The notes beneath the pieces were generated by a model. That model saw only the letters and a list, made by a program, of their open reading frames with translations. It had not been told where the DNA came from and ran no database searches. Positions 1 through 7,889 of a stretch of 29,805 nt of DNA are shown piece after piece; position 1 is the first letter of the stretch, and each line of letters begins with the position of its first letter. The DNA comes from Clostridia bacterium. Its GTDB lineage: Bacteria > Bacillota > Clostridia > TANB77 > CAG-508. The stretch spans positions 1 to 29,805 of the forward strand of contig CAAGQX010000035.1 in assembly GCA_900772235.1 (NCBI GenBank). The letters run 5' to 3'. The translations under genes and the position numbers were made by a program.

Positions 1-209
1 CCACGCCTGACACGCCTACGAGGTTTTTCGGGGGTCTCCAATTTATTCTAAATATATAAACTCCTGCGTTGGGCTGCCGTATTATTTTGCAATAAGAATA
101 TAACAAGGAATTAGCTGTAAAAATTGATATAAAATTTGAAAAATATTATATTAATTTTTAAATGCCGTTAATTTAAGCAAATTAAATTTGAAAAAAATAG
201 CAAATGATA
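1..209. other. Upstream intergenic region with GC-rich repeat-like start
   Basis: No credible gene is visible in these bases. The first 100 bases are distinctly richer in G and C than the surroundings (CGGGGGTCTCC near 29-39, CTCCTGCGTTGGGCT at 61-75), and the rest is AT-rich. The segment around 51-75 recurs with one mismatch around 20662-20685, after dus, so it looks like part of a dispersed intergenic repeat. It could also hold the end of an upstream transcript; the window begins too late to tell. Confidence 0.5.
51..75 (+). repeat. Intergenic repeat, copy 1 (CTCCTGCGTTGGGCT type)
   Basis: The core AAACTCCTGCGTTGGGCT here is nearly identical to AAACTCCTGCGGTGGGCT at about 20668-20685. Both copies are intergenic and preceded by an AAATATA-like stretch. 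Its function is unknown; it may be the edge of a small repeat element. Confidence 0.55.
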
Positions 210-238
210 TTGACATTTGCTAAAAAAAGGTATAGTAT
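210..238 (+). promoter_or_regulatory. Housekeeping promoter of groESL
   Basis: A perfect -35 box TTGACA (210-215), a 17-base spacer and a -10 box TAGTAT (233-238; an overlapping TATAGT lies at 231-236) sit directly before the CIRCE-like dyad. This is the usual arrangement of a SigA promoter controlled by HrcA. Confidence 0.85.
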
Positions 239-239
239 A

Positions 240-266
240 TTAGCAGTCAATAAAACAGACTGCTAA
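240..266 (+). promoter_or_regulatory. CIRCE-like operator, variant half-sites
   Basis: The dyad TTAGCAGTC (240-248), 9-base spacer (249-257), GACTGCTAA (258-266) has the exact geometry of the HrcA operator CIRCE, whose consensus is TTAGCACTC-N9-GAGTGCTAA. Both arms differ at the same symmetric position (C to G in the left arm, G to C in the right), so the dyad stays perfect. It lies at the expected transcription start, so HrcA would block initiation. The HrcA assignment is inference from family knowledge; hrcA itself is not in the window. Confidence 0.85.
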
Positions 267-292
267 TAAAATTATAAAGGAGGATTGGTAAT

Positions 293-577
293 ATGATAAA
301 ACCAGTAGCAGATAGAATATTAATAAAAATGACAGACGGAGAAGAAACAACACAAAGTGGAATCATCTTATCAAGTGGCGCAAAAGAAAAACCACAAATA
401 GCAGAAGTAATTGAAGTAGGACCAGGAATAACAAATATAGAAGGAAAAGAAGTGAAAATGTATATAAAAAAAGGCGATAAAGTAATTGTAAATAAATATT
501 CAGGAACAGAAGTAAAATATGAAGGTGAAGAATATTTAATAATAAGACAAGATGATGTACTTGCAACAGTAGAGTAA
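293..577 (+). CDS. groES: Co-chaperonin GroES (Hsp10)
   Basis: This 94-residue protein has the normal GroES length. It forms the heptameric lid of the GroEL folding chamber in the cytoplasm. Visible family features are the N-terminal MIKPVADRILIK strand, the mobile loop around residues 18-32 (EETTQSGIILSSGAKEKPQ), GPG in the middle, the GDKVIVNKYSGTEVKYEGEEYLI core and the terminal DDVLATVE. The start is an ATG preceded by AAAGGAGG at 276-283. It is first in a two-gene operon with groEL and sits behind the CIRCE-like dyad, so heat-shock control by HrcA is expected. Confidence 0.97.
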   Translation: MIKPVADRILIKMTDGEETTQSGIILSSGAKEKPQIAEVIEVGPGITNIEGKEVKMYIKKGDKVIVNKYSGTEVKYEGEEYLIIRQDDVLATVE

Positions 578-600
578 ACTATAAAAAGGAGTTGATTTAT

Positions 601-2232
601 ATGTCAAAAGAAATTAAATTTGGCGAAGATGCCAGAAAGAAAATGCTAGATGGTGTAAATACCTTGGCAGATACAGTAAAAGTAACATTAGGACCAAAAG
701 GAAGAAATGTTGTATTAGATAAAAATTTTGGAGCACCATTAATTACAAATGACGGTGTTACAATAGCAAAAGAAATAGAACTAGATGATCCATATGAAAA
801 TATAGGAGCAAGATTAGTTAAAGAAGTTGCAACTAAAACAAATGATATAGCAGGAGATGGAACAACAACAGCTACTGTTTTAGCACAAGCAATTATAAAA
901 GAAGGAGTAAAAAATGTTGCAGCAGGCGGGGAACCAATGGCAATAAAAAGAGGTATAGATAAAGCCGTAGATGAAGCAGTTAAAGGATTAAAAGAAATAA
1001 GCTCAGAAATAAACGGAAAAGAAGATATTGCAAGAGTTGCAAGTATATCTGCAAATAACAATGAAATAGGAAATTTAATTGCAGATGCAATGGAAAAAGT
1101 GTCTAAAGACGGAGTAATAACAATAGAAGAATCTAAAACAGCAACAACAGGCTTAAATGTTGTTGAAGGAATGGAATTTGACAAAGGATATATATCTCCA
1201 TACTTTGTTACAGACACAGATAAAATGGAAACAGTAATGGAAAATCCATATATATTAATAACAGATAAAAAGATAGGAAATATTCAAGAAATATTACCGT
1301 TACTAGAAGCATTAATGCAACAATCTGGAAAACTTGTAATAATTGCTGATGATATAGAAGGAGAAGCATTATCTACATTAGTTCTAAATAAACTAAGAGG
1401 AGTTTTAAATGTAGTAGCTGTAAAAGCACCAGGTTTTGGAGATAGAAGAAAAGAAATGCTAGAAGATATTGCAATTTTAACAGGAGGAGAAGTAATAACT
1501 TCAGACTTAGGCTTAGACCTAAAAGAAACAACTATAGAACAATTAGGAAGAGCAAGACAAGTAAAAATTCAAAAAGAAAATACAATTATTGTAGATGGTA
1601 TGGGAGATAAAGAGGCAATTGCTTCAAGAGTAAAACAAATAAGAACACAAATTGAAGAAACAAAAAGTGAGTTTGATAAAGAAAAATTACAAGAAAGACT
1701 TGCTAAACTTGCAGGTGGCGTTGCAGTAATAGAAGTTGGCGCAGCAACAGAAGTAGAAATGAAAGAGAAAAAATTAAGAATAGAAGATGCATTATCTGCG
1801 ACAAAAGCAGCTGTTGAAGAAGGAATAGTAGCAGGAGGAGGAACAGCACTTATTAATGTAATGCCAAAAGTAGAAAAATTAGTTGAAACACTAAAAGACG
1901 ATGAGAAATTAGGTGCAAAAATTGTATTAAAAGCATTAGAAGAGCCACTAAGACAAATAGCTACAAATGCAGGGCTAGAAGGAGCTGTAATTCTAGAAAA
2001 AGTTAAAACAAGTGAGCAAGGAATAGGCTATAATGCAGCAAAAGACGAATATGTAGATATGAAAAAAGAAGGAATTGTAGACCCAACAAAAGTTACTCGT
2101 TCAGCACTTCAAAATGCAGCAAGCATAGCTTCTATGATACTTACAACAGAAAGTGTAGTAACAGATAAAAAAGAACCAAAGTGCGACTGCGGTTGTGGAA
2201 ACCACGAAAGTATGCCAGAGGGAATGTATTAA
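601..2232 (+). CDS. groL: Chaperonin GroEL (Hsp60)
   Basis: This 543-residue ATP-driven folding chaperonin forms the double heptameric ring that works with GroES. The ATP-site motifs VTLGPKGRNV, NDGVTIAKEI and AGDGTTTATVLAQ are present, as is the equatorial GIVAGGGTAL. I chose the ATG at 601 (MSKEIKFGEDARKKML), the conserved start, which has AAGGAG at 586-591; an in-frame TTG at 592 lies too close to that site. The C-terminus is odd. The usual flexible Gly-Gly-Met repeats are replaced by a short tail with three cysteines (KCDCGCGNHESMPEGMY). The gene lies 24 bases after groES and is co-transcribed with it. Confidence 0.98.
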   Translation: MSKEIKFGEDARKKMLDGVNTLADTVKVTLGPKGRNVVLDKNFGAPLITNDGVTIAKEIELDDPYENIGARLVKEVATKTNDIAGDGTTTATVLAQAIIKEGVKNVAAGGEPMAIKRGIDKAVDEAVKGLKEISSEINGKEDIARVASISANNNEIGNLIADAMEKVSKDGVITIEESKTATTGLNVVEGMEFDKGYISPYFVTDTDKMETVMENPYILITDKKIGNIQEILPLLEALMQQSGKLVIIADDIEGEALSTLVLNKLRGVLNVVAVKAPGFGDRRKEMLEDIAILTGGEVITSDLGLDLKETTIEQLGRARQVKIQKENTIIVDGMGDKEAIASRVKQIRTQIEETKSEFDKEKLQERLAKLAGGVAVIEVGAATEVEMKEKKLRIEDALSATKAAVEEGIVAGGGTALINVMPKVEKLVETLKDDEKLGAKIVLKALEEPLRQIATNAGLEGAVILEKVKTSEQGIGYNAAKDEYVDMKKEGIVDPTKVTRSALQNAASIASMILTTESVVTDKKEPKCDCGCGNHESMPEGMY

Positions 2233-2252
2233 TATATAGAAATGTCTTTTGC

Positions 2253-2273
2253 GGACGGGTTTGGAACCCGTCC
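2253..2273. repeat. GC-rich hairpin repeat, inverted orientation
   Basis: GGACGGGTT (2253-2261) pairs perfectly with AACCCGTCC (2265-2273) around a TGG loop. Read on the minus strand it is TGTAGGGACGGGTT...AACCCGTCCGCAAAA, the same frame as the TGTAGGGGCGATT...AATCGCCCGCAAA copies elsewhere, but with a different inner stem. Confidence 0.75.
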
Positions 2274-2298
2274 CTACATTTAATATTCACTATTTATT

Positions 2299-2334
2299 AA
2301 AATTGTAATTTGCTTTGCAAATTACAATTTTTTT
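2299..2334 (+). terminator. Rho-independent terminator after groEL
   Basis: A perfect 15-base stem (2299-2313 with 2317-2331), a 3-base TTT loop and a run of T residues form a strong hairpin 70 bases after the groEL stop. Confidence 0.8.
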
Positions 2335-2422
2335 AAGTTAGAATTATACTTGAATTTCACTTGACTATTTTTATTAGTTTATATTATACTCATATTATAA
2401 TATAAATAATGAGGTGATACCA

Positions 2423-2545
2423 ATGATAGTAGATAAAGAAGGAAAAATGTTTGAAGATAGAAGAAAAAAAGATAAAAAAGTTAAAGATGACAGAAGAAAA
2501 GAAGAAAACAAAATAAGAAAAGTAAAGAATATAAATAAAAAATAA
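2423..2545 (+). CDS. Tiny Lys/Arg-rich hypothetical protein (40 aa)
   Basis: An ATG preceded by GAGGTG (2411-2416) opens a 40-codon frame ending in TAA. The product starts MIVDKEGKMFEDRRKKDKK and is almost entirely lysine, arginine, aspartate and glutamate, so it would be soluble and basic and might bind nucleic acid. I do not recognise a family. It sits alone between the groEL terminator and the mreB promoter. In AT-rich DNA a purine-rich frame of this length could arise by chance, so the good ribosome binding site is the main support. Confidence 0.45.
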   Translation: MIVDKEGKMFEDRRKKDKKVKDDRRKEENKIRKVKNINKK

Positions 2546-2595
2546 TAAGGATATAATATATTTGCTTCCCAATTCAAAAAATAAATGAAAAATGA

Positions 2596-2624
2596 TTGAT
2601 ATTTTAACAAAATTGTAATATAAT
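2596..2624 (+). promoter_or_regulatory. Promoter of mreB-mtaB
   Basis: TTGATA (2596-2601), a 17-base spacer and a consensus TATAAT (2619-2624), about 40 bases before the mreB start. Confidence 0.75.
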
Positions 2625-2663
2625 TGCAACACAAATGTAATAATAGTATGGGAGGAATATCAA

Positions 2664-3668
2664 ATGTTTAGTTTTGGACAAGATATAGGTATAGATTTAG
2701 GTACAGCAACAGTAATTGCATATGTAAAAGGAAAGGGTATTGTTTTAAGAGAACCTTCAGTTGTTGCTGTAAATAATGTTACAAATGAAGTATTAGCAGT
2801 AGGTGGAGAAGCTAGACGAATGCTTGGAAGAACACCAGGAAATATTGTAGCAACAAGACCTTTAAAAGATGGTGTTATATCAAACTATACAGTTACTGAA
2901 AAAATGCTTAAACATTTTATAAATAAAATTTGTGGTAAATTTGTATTTTCACCACGAATTATGATTTGTATTCCTTCACAAGTAACAGAAGTAGAGAAAA
3001 AAGCGGTTATAGATGCTGCATCTCAAGCAGGAGCTAGAAGAGTGTATTTAATAGAAGAACCAATAGCAGCAGCTATTGGCGCAGGAATAGATATATCTAA
3101 GCCTTGTGGTAATATGGTTGTAGATATAGGTGGGGGAACTGCCGATGTTGCAGTTATTTCGCTAGGAGGATCAGTTGTAAGTACTTCTATAAAGGTTGCA
3201 GGAGATAAGTTCGACGAAGCAATTGTAAAATATATAAAAAGAAAATACAATGTAATGATTGGGGAAAGAACAGCTGAAGAATTAAAAATTAATATAGGAT
3301 GTGTTTATCCTAAAATACAAGACTTAGAAATGGATATTAGAGGAAGAGACCTTGTAACAGGTCTTCCAAAAACAATTACAGTTAAATCGAGTGAGATGAT
3401 GGAAGCGCTAGAAGAGCCAGCAATGGCAATAGTAGATGCAGTTCATAGCACACTTGAAAAGACACCACCAGAACTTGCTGCAGACATAAGCGACAGAGGA
3501 ATATATATGACTGGTGGAGGAAGTTTGGTAGACGGACTAGATAAATTATTACAAGAAAAAACAGGAATAAATGTAATGATTGCAGAAGACGCAATATCTT
3601 GTGTGGCGCTAGGTACAGGAAAAGCATTAGATAATTTAGACGCATTAGACGGAAAACTAAGGAGATAA
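2664..3668 (+). CDS. mreB: Rod-shape actin homologue MreB/Mbl
   Basis: This 334-residue bacterial actin polymerises under the membrane and guides the elongasome (RodA, PBP2, MreCD). The actin-fold nucleotide motifs are all visible: phosphate 1 GIDLGTATVIAYVKGKG near residues 8-25, the RPLKDGVISNY segment near 67-77, the EEPIAAAIG motif, phosphate 2 VVDIGGGTADVAVISLGG, and the adenosine motif TGGGSLVDGL near residue 290. Length is normal. The ATG has a GGAGG site about 9 bases upstream. It could be an Mbl/MreBH paralogue; no mreC or mreD follows, which favours a stand-alone Mbl-type gene. mtaB starts 2 bases after its stop. Confidence 0.93.
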   Translation: MFSFGQDIGIDLGTATVIAYVKGKGIVLREPSVVAVNNVTNEVLAVGGEARRMLGRTPGNIVATRPLKDGVISNYTVTEKMLKHFINKICGKFVFSPRIMICIPSQVTEVEKKAVIDAASQAGARRVYLIEEPIAAAIGAGIDISKPCGNMVVDIGGGTADVAVISLGGSVVSTSIKVAGDKFDEAIVKYIKRKYNVMIGERTAEELKINIGCVYPKIQDLEMDIRGRDLVTGLPKTITVKSSEMMEALEEPAMAIVDAVHSTLEKTPPELAADISDRGIYMTGGGSLVDGLDKLLQEKTGINVMIAEDAISCVALGTGKALDNLDALDGKLRR

Positions 3669-3670
3669 AA

Positions 3671-4956
3671 ATGAAAATAGCATTTTATACACTACGGTTG
3701 CAAAGTAAATCAATATGAAACAAATGCAATGATACAAAAATTTATAGAAGCTGGATATGAAATTGTAGATTTTGAACAAAAAGCAGATGTATATATAATT
3801 AATACTTGCACTGTAACAAATATGGCAGATAGAAAATCTAGGCAAATACTAAGAAGAGCCAGACAAATAAATAAAGAAAGTGTAATTGTTGCAGTGGGTT
3901 GCTATGCACAAACTCATAAAGAAGAAATAGAAAAAATTGATGAGATTGATCTAATATTAGGAAACAATGAAAAAAACAACATAGTACAAATAGTAGAAAA
4001 ATATTATAAAGACAAGACTCAAAAAATACAAGTTGAAAACATAGATAAGCAGAAAGAATTTTTAGATTTTGGAACAATTACATACACGGAAAAAACAAGA
4101 GCAGTTATAAAGGTACAAGATGGATGTAATAACTTTTGCTCATATTGCTTAATTCCATATGCAAGAGGAAGGGTTAGAAGCAGAAGTAGTAAAAGTGTAA
4201 TAGAAGAAATAACTAATATAGCGCAAAGAGGAATAAAAGAAGTTGTAATAACAGGTATACATATAGCATCATATGGCAAAGACTTTGAAGAAGATTATAA
4301 ATTAATAGATTTGTTAGAAGATATTAATAAAATAGAAGGCTTAAAAAGAATTAGATTAGGTTCATTAGAACCTCAAATTATAACAGAAGACTTTGTAAAA
4401 AGGTTGTCTAAGCTAGATAAAATATGTAACCACTTTCATTTGTCGCTTCAAAGTGGATGCACAGAAACCTTAAAAAGAATGAACAGAAAATATACAGCAG
4501 AAGAATTTGAACAAAGTGCTAATCTATTGAGGAAATATTTTGATAATGCAGCATTAACAGCAGATGTTATAGTTGGTTTTCCAGGAGAAACTGAAAAAGA
4601 ATTCGAAGAAACATATGAATTTTTAAAAAAGATAAAGTTTACAAAAATTCATGTATTTAAATATTCTCCAAGAGAAGGTACTAGAGCAGCTGTTATGCCA
4701 AACCAAATAGATGGAAATATTAAAGAAGAAAGAAGTAAAAAAATAATTGAATTATCTAATGCAGATGAAGAGGAATTTTTAGATAATCAGATTGGAAAAA
4801 ATTTAAAAGTTTTGTTTGAACACAAAGTGGATAAATATTGGATTCGGACATACTTCAAATTACATAGAAGTAGAAAAACAGGGTGAAAACTTAGAAAACA
4901 AACTATTAGATGTATATATATCCAAAAGAGAGGGTCTAAACCTTATAGCAAAATAG
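3671..4956 (+). CDS. mtaB: tRNA ms2t6A37 methylthiotransferase MtaB, two CGG +1 shift sites
   Basis: A radical-SAM/Fe-S enzyme that methylthiolates t6A37 in ANN-decoding tRNAs. The full-length protein (427 aa) is only obtained by moving +1 at two in-frame CGG codons, 3695-3697 and 4845-4847. Without the first shift, translation stops after 15 codons; without the second, most of the C-terminal TRAM domain is lost. With the shifts the protein begins MKIAFYTLGCKVNQYETNAM, a hallmark of the UPF0004 cluster domain, with the later cluster Cys in INTCTVTN and VGCYAQ. The radical-SAM CNNFCSYC cysteines fall at residues 152, 156 and 159, and DVIVGFPGETEKEFEET follows. The TRAM end reads YWIGHTSNYIEVEKQG. 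A GGAG site inside the mreB end precedes the ATG. The stop is TAG at 4954. Confidence 0.93.
3695..3698 (+). other. CGG +1 recoding site 1 (mtaB, Gly9)
   Basis: Reads ACA CTA CGGT TGC. In frame zero the CGG is followed by six codons and TGA. Skipping the C gives Thr-Leu-Gly-Cys-Lys-Val-Asn, the near-invariant TLGCKVN start of the MtaB family. The glycine codon used is GGT. Confidence 0.9.
4845..4848 (+). other. CGG +1 recoding site 2 (mtaB, Gly392)
   Basis: Reads TGG ATT CGGA CAT. Frame zero ends 12 codons after the CGG. The +1 frame gives WIGHTSNYIEV, matching the Gly-(His/Tyr)-Thr-x-x-Tyr-x-x-Val pattern of the MtaB TRAM domain, and runs 36 codons to a TAG. The glycine codon is GGA. Confidence 0.88.
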
Positions 4957-5012
4957 AACTTTTGTTACAAGATTGTAATAGAATTGTAACAGAAATATAA
5001 TGTAAAAAACTA

Positions 5013-5041
5013 TTGATAAAACATATACTTTGTTATATAAA
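5013..5041 (+). promoter_or_regulatory. Promoter of the small gene at 5118
   Basis: TTGATA (5013-5018), 17-base spacer, TATAAA (5036-5041). It lies about 75 bases before the chosen ATG and implies a leader of roughly 70 bases. Confidence 0.6.
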
Positions 5042-5117
5042 TATATATGTAAATTTAATGAGAGATATCAAAACACAAAAGAAAAAAGATATCATCCCAA
5101 TTTTAGGAGGAGTATAT

Positions 5118-5429
5118 ATGAACGAAGAAAACAAAGTATATGGAAAAGTAAATTTTGACGGAACAACAGAAAATATTGGAACAAAATATGAAAATGACTG
5201 TTCAAAATTTAAAGTATGTGATAATGCAAATTTACCAGTAAAACCATCATTTTTCACAAAATTAAAAAATATATTATTCTATGAAATAAAAGTAGAATTA
5301 ACACCACATCAACAAAAAATAGAAGATGAAATTAATGAATTTTTACACCAAGAAGTAACTTGGCAAAGTTTTAAAAATTTCTTATTCAAAGAAGTAGAAA
5401 TTACTCATAGAGGAAAAAGAATATTATAG
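5118..5429 (+). CDS. Hypothetical protein (103 aa)
   Basis: I do not recognise this family. The ATG at 5118 is preceded by TAGGAGGAG and fits better than an upstream in-frame start at 5013, which lies inside the promoter. The product begins MNEENKVYGKVNFDG, is mixed-charge, has two cysteines in the first half (DCSKFKVC), and has an amphipathic C-terminal half with KLTPHQQK-like helices (VELTPHQQKIEDEINEFLHQ) and a basic end. There is no signal peptide or clear membrane span. It has its own promoter and terminator, so it is a monocistronic, probably expressed gene between mtaB and gap. Confidence 0.75.
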   Translation: MNEENKVYGKVNFDGTTENIGTKYENDCSKFKVCDNANLPVKPSFFTKLKNILFYEIKVELTPHQQKIEDEINEFLHQEVTWQSFKNFLFKEVEITHRGKRIL

Positions 5430-5441
5430 TAAAATATTATT

Positions 5442-5469
5442 AAAGAACACTTGAAAAGTGTTCTTTTTT
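5442..5469 (+). terminator. Rho-independent terminator
   Basis: An 11-base perfect stem AAAGAACACTT (5442-5452) / AAGTGTTCTTT (5456-5466) with a GAA loop and a T run, 12 bases after the small gene and before gap. Confidence 0.85.
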
Positions 5470-5532
5470 GTTATAGAATAGGCAATATAAAAATATAAAG
5501 ATACTATGAAAGTATCAGAAAGAAGGTATTTT

Positions 5533-6546
5533 ATGTCAGTAAAAGTTGCTATTAATGGATTTGGAAGAATTGGGCGTCTTGCATTTAGACAAATGTTTGG
5601 TGCAGAAGGGTATGAAATTGTTGCAATAAACGATTTAACAAGTCCAGAAATGCTTGCACATTTATTAAAATATGATTCAGCTCAAAAAAGATATGAAAAA
5701 GCTGATACAGTAGTTGCAGGAGAAGATTCAATAACAGTAGATGGAAAGACAATAAAAATATATGCAGAAAAAGATGCTGCAAACTTACCTTGGGGAGAAA
5801 TTGGAGTAGATGTTGTTCTAGAATGTACAGGATTTTATACAACAAAAGAAAAAGCAGAAGCACATATAAAAGCAGGAGCTAAAAAGGTTGTTATATCAGC
5901 ACCAGCGGGAAAAGATCTACCAACAGTAGTATTTGGAGTAAACGAAAATATATTAACAAAAGAAGATACAATAATATCAGCTGCATCTTGTACAACAAAC
6001 TGTTTAGCACCAATGGCAAAAGCATTAAACGATTTTGCACCAATACAATCAGGAATTATGACAACAGTTCACGCTTACACAGGAGACCAAATGTTATTAG
6101 ATGGACCACATAGAAAAGGAGATTTAAGAAGAGCAAGAGCTGCAGCAGTTAATATTGTGCCAAACTCAACAGGAGCTGCAAAAGCAATAGGATTAGTTAT
6201 TCCAGAATTAAATGGAAAATTAATAGGATCGGCACAAAGAGTTCCAGTGCCAACAGGTTCAACAACAATATTAATAGCAGTTGTAAAAGGAGAAGATATA
6301 ACTGTAGAAAAAATAAATGAAGCTATGAAAGCAGAATCTAGTGCGTCTTTCGGATATACAGAAGAATTACTAGTATCTTCAGACATAGTAGGATGTACTT
6401 ATGGATCATTATTTGATGCAACTCAAACAATGGTAACAAAAGTAGCAGATGGATTATATCAAGTTCAAGTAGTTGCTTGGTATGATAATGAAAATTCTTA
6501 TACAAGTCAAATGGTAAGAACAATTAAATATTTTGCAGAATTATAA
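5533..6546 (+). CDS. gap: Glyceraldehyde-3-phosphate dehydrogenase, type I
   Basis: Catalyses the NAD-dependent oxidation and phosphorylation of glyceraldehyde-3-phosphate to 1,3-bisphosphoglycerate in cytoplasmic glycolysis. The 337-residue protein has normal length. The Rossmann motif INGFGRIGR is at residues 6-14, the active-site SAASCTTNCLAP carries the catalytic Cys near residue 155, and WYDNENSYTSQMV lies near the end. The start is the ATG at 5533 (MSVKVAING) with AAGAAGG upstream; an earlier in-frame ATG at 5506 has no ribosome site and adds a non-homologous stretch. It is the first of the glycolytic genes; no CggR-type regulator precedes it. Confidence 0.97.
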   Translation: MSVKVAINGFGRIGRLAFRQMFGAEGYEIVAINDLTSPEMLAHLLKYDSAQKRYEKADTVVAGEDSITVDGKTIKIYAEKDAANLPWGEIGVDVVLECTGFYTTKEKAEAHIKAGAKKVVISAPAGKDLPTVVFGVNENILTKEDTIISAASCTTNCLAPMAKALNDFAPIQSGIMTTVHAYTGDQMLLDGPHRKGDLRRARAAAVNIVPNSTGAAKAIGLVIPELNGKLIGSAQRVPVPTGSTTILIAVVKGEDITVEKINEAMKAESSASFGYTEELLVSSDIVGCTYGSLFDATQTMVTKVADGLYQVQVVAWYDNENSYTSQMVRTIKYFAEL

Positions 6547-6610
6547 AATTAAAGTAGCGAAAGGTGGAATTTCTTAGCTTACTTTACACCTCTAGCAAAA
6601 TGTAATTTGT

Positions 6611-6640
6611 AAAGGGGCGAGCGCTCCTGCTCGCTCCTTT
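6611..6640. repeat. GC-rich hairpin between gap and pgk
   Basis: AAAGGGGCGAGC (6611-6622) pairs with GCTCGCTCCTTT (6629-6640), 12 pairs with one G-T wobble, loop GCTCCT. There is no following T run, so it is more like the dispersed hairpin repeat family than a terminator. It could act as an mRNA stability or processing element between the two genes. Confidence 0.65.
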
Positions 6641-6658
6641 AATATTAGGAGGAAAAAT

Positions 6659-7846
6659 ATGAATAAAAAAACAATTAGAGATATAGATGTTGCAGGTAAA
6701 AAAGTTTTAGTAAGATGTGATTTCAATGTACCTTTAAATAAGGAAACAGGAGAAATTACAAACGACTTAAGAATAGTTTCAGCATTACCTACAATAAAAT
6801 ATTTATTAGAACATAATGCAAAGGTAATTTTATGCTCTCATTTAGGAAAGCCAAAAGGAGAAGTAAAACCAGAACTTTCTTTGAAACCAGTAGCAAAAAG
6901 ATTATCTGAATACTTAGGCTTTGAAGTAAAACTTGCAAAAGATATAGTTGGAGATGATGCAAAAACTCTAGCAAACAATTTAAAAGAAGGAGAAGCAATC
7001 CTTCTAGAAAATGTTAGATTTGATAAAAGAGAAGAAGCAAACGATGCAGAATTTTCTAAAGAATTAGCAAGTTTAGCAGACATATATGTAAATGATGCAT
7101 TTGGTACAGCTCATAGAGCACACAGCTCAACAGCAGGAGTAGCAAACTATTTACCAGCTGTATGTGGATTTTTAATTGAAAAAGAAGTAAAAATGTTAGG
7201 AGATGCATTAGATAATCCAGTAAGACCGTTTGTTGCAATACTTGGCGGAGCAAAAGTTTCAGATAAAATAAAAGTTATAGAAAAATTAATAGAAAAAGCA
7301 GATAGTATTATTATTGGAGGAGGTATGACATATACTTTCTTAAAGGCTATGGGATATAATGTTGGAGATTCTATTTGTGAATTAGATAGAATAGACTTGG
7401 CAAAAGAAACAATGAAAAAAGCTGAAGAAAAAGGCGTAAAATTATTATTCCCAGTAGATACTGTTTGTGGAAAAGAATTTTCAAATGATACAGAAATAAA
7501 AACAGTAGACTCTAAGGAAATACCAGATGGATGGCAAGGCTTAGACATAGGGCCAGAATCTATAAAAATATTTACAGATGAACTAAGAAAGGCAAAAACA
7601 GTTATGTGGAATGGACCTCTAGGAGTATTTGAATTTGAAAATTTTGCAAAAGGAACAAATGCAATAGCAAAAGTATTATCTGAAATAGATGCAACCACAG
7701 TAATTGGTGGAGGAGACTCAGCAGCAGCAGTAGAAAAAGGAGGAGTTGCAGATAAAATTACACATATTTCTACAGGAGGGGGAGCATCACTTGAATTTTT
7801 GGAAGGAAAACCACTTCCAGGAATAGAATGCCTAGAGAATAAATAA
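6659..7846 (+). CDS. pgk: Phosphoglycerate kinase
   Basis: Transfers the acyl phosphate of 1,3-bisphosphoglycerate to ADP, the first ATP-yielding step of glycolysis. The protein has 395 residues, normal for bacteria. Substrate-site motifs are RCDFNVPLNK near residues 19-28, CSHLGKPKGE near 59-68, ENVRFD near 117, and DAFGTAHRAHSSTAG near 145-159. The nucleotide-site GGAKVSDKI is mid-protein, and IGGGDSAAAVEKGG with HISTGGGASLEFLEGK close the C-terminal domain. The ATG has AGGAGG 8 bases upstream. It follows gap after a hairpin-containing gap of 112 bases. Confidence 0.97.
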   Translation: MNKKTIRDIDVAGKKVLVRCDFNVPLNKETGEITNDLRIVSALPTIKYLLEHNAKVILCSHLGKPKGEVKPELSLKPVAKRLSEYLGFEVKLAKDIVGDDAKTLANNLKEGEAILLENVRFDKREEANDAEFSKELASLADIYVNDAFGTAHRAHSSTAGVANYLPAVCGFLIEKEVKMLGDALDNPVRPFVAILGGAKVSDKIKVIEKLIEKADSIIIGGGMTYTFLKAMGYNVGDSICELDRIDLAKETMKKAEEKGVKLLFPVDTVCGKEFSNDTEIKTVDSKEIPDGWQGLDIGPESIKIFTDELRKAKTVMWNGPLGVFEFENFAKGTNAIAKVLSEIDATTVIGGGDSAAAVEKGGVADKITHISTGGGASLEFLEGKPLPGIECLENK

Positions 7847-7889
7847 AAAAATAATATTCAGAAAGTTTTACTAGGGAGGAGAATAAAAA

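Noticed and set aside
4957..5012. Hairpin TGTTACA...TGTAACA after mtaB as a terminator
   Set aside because: Only seven AT-rich pairs, a 15-base loop and no T run; too weak to call.
7147..7698. Long antisense reading frames opposite pgk, groEL, mreB, coaW and others
   Set aside because: They mirror the codon pattern of well-identified sense genes, lack ribosome sites and give low-complexity Leu/Ser/Phe-rich products.
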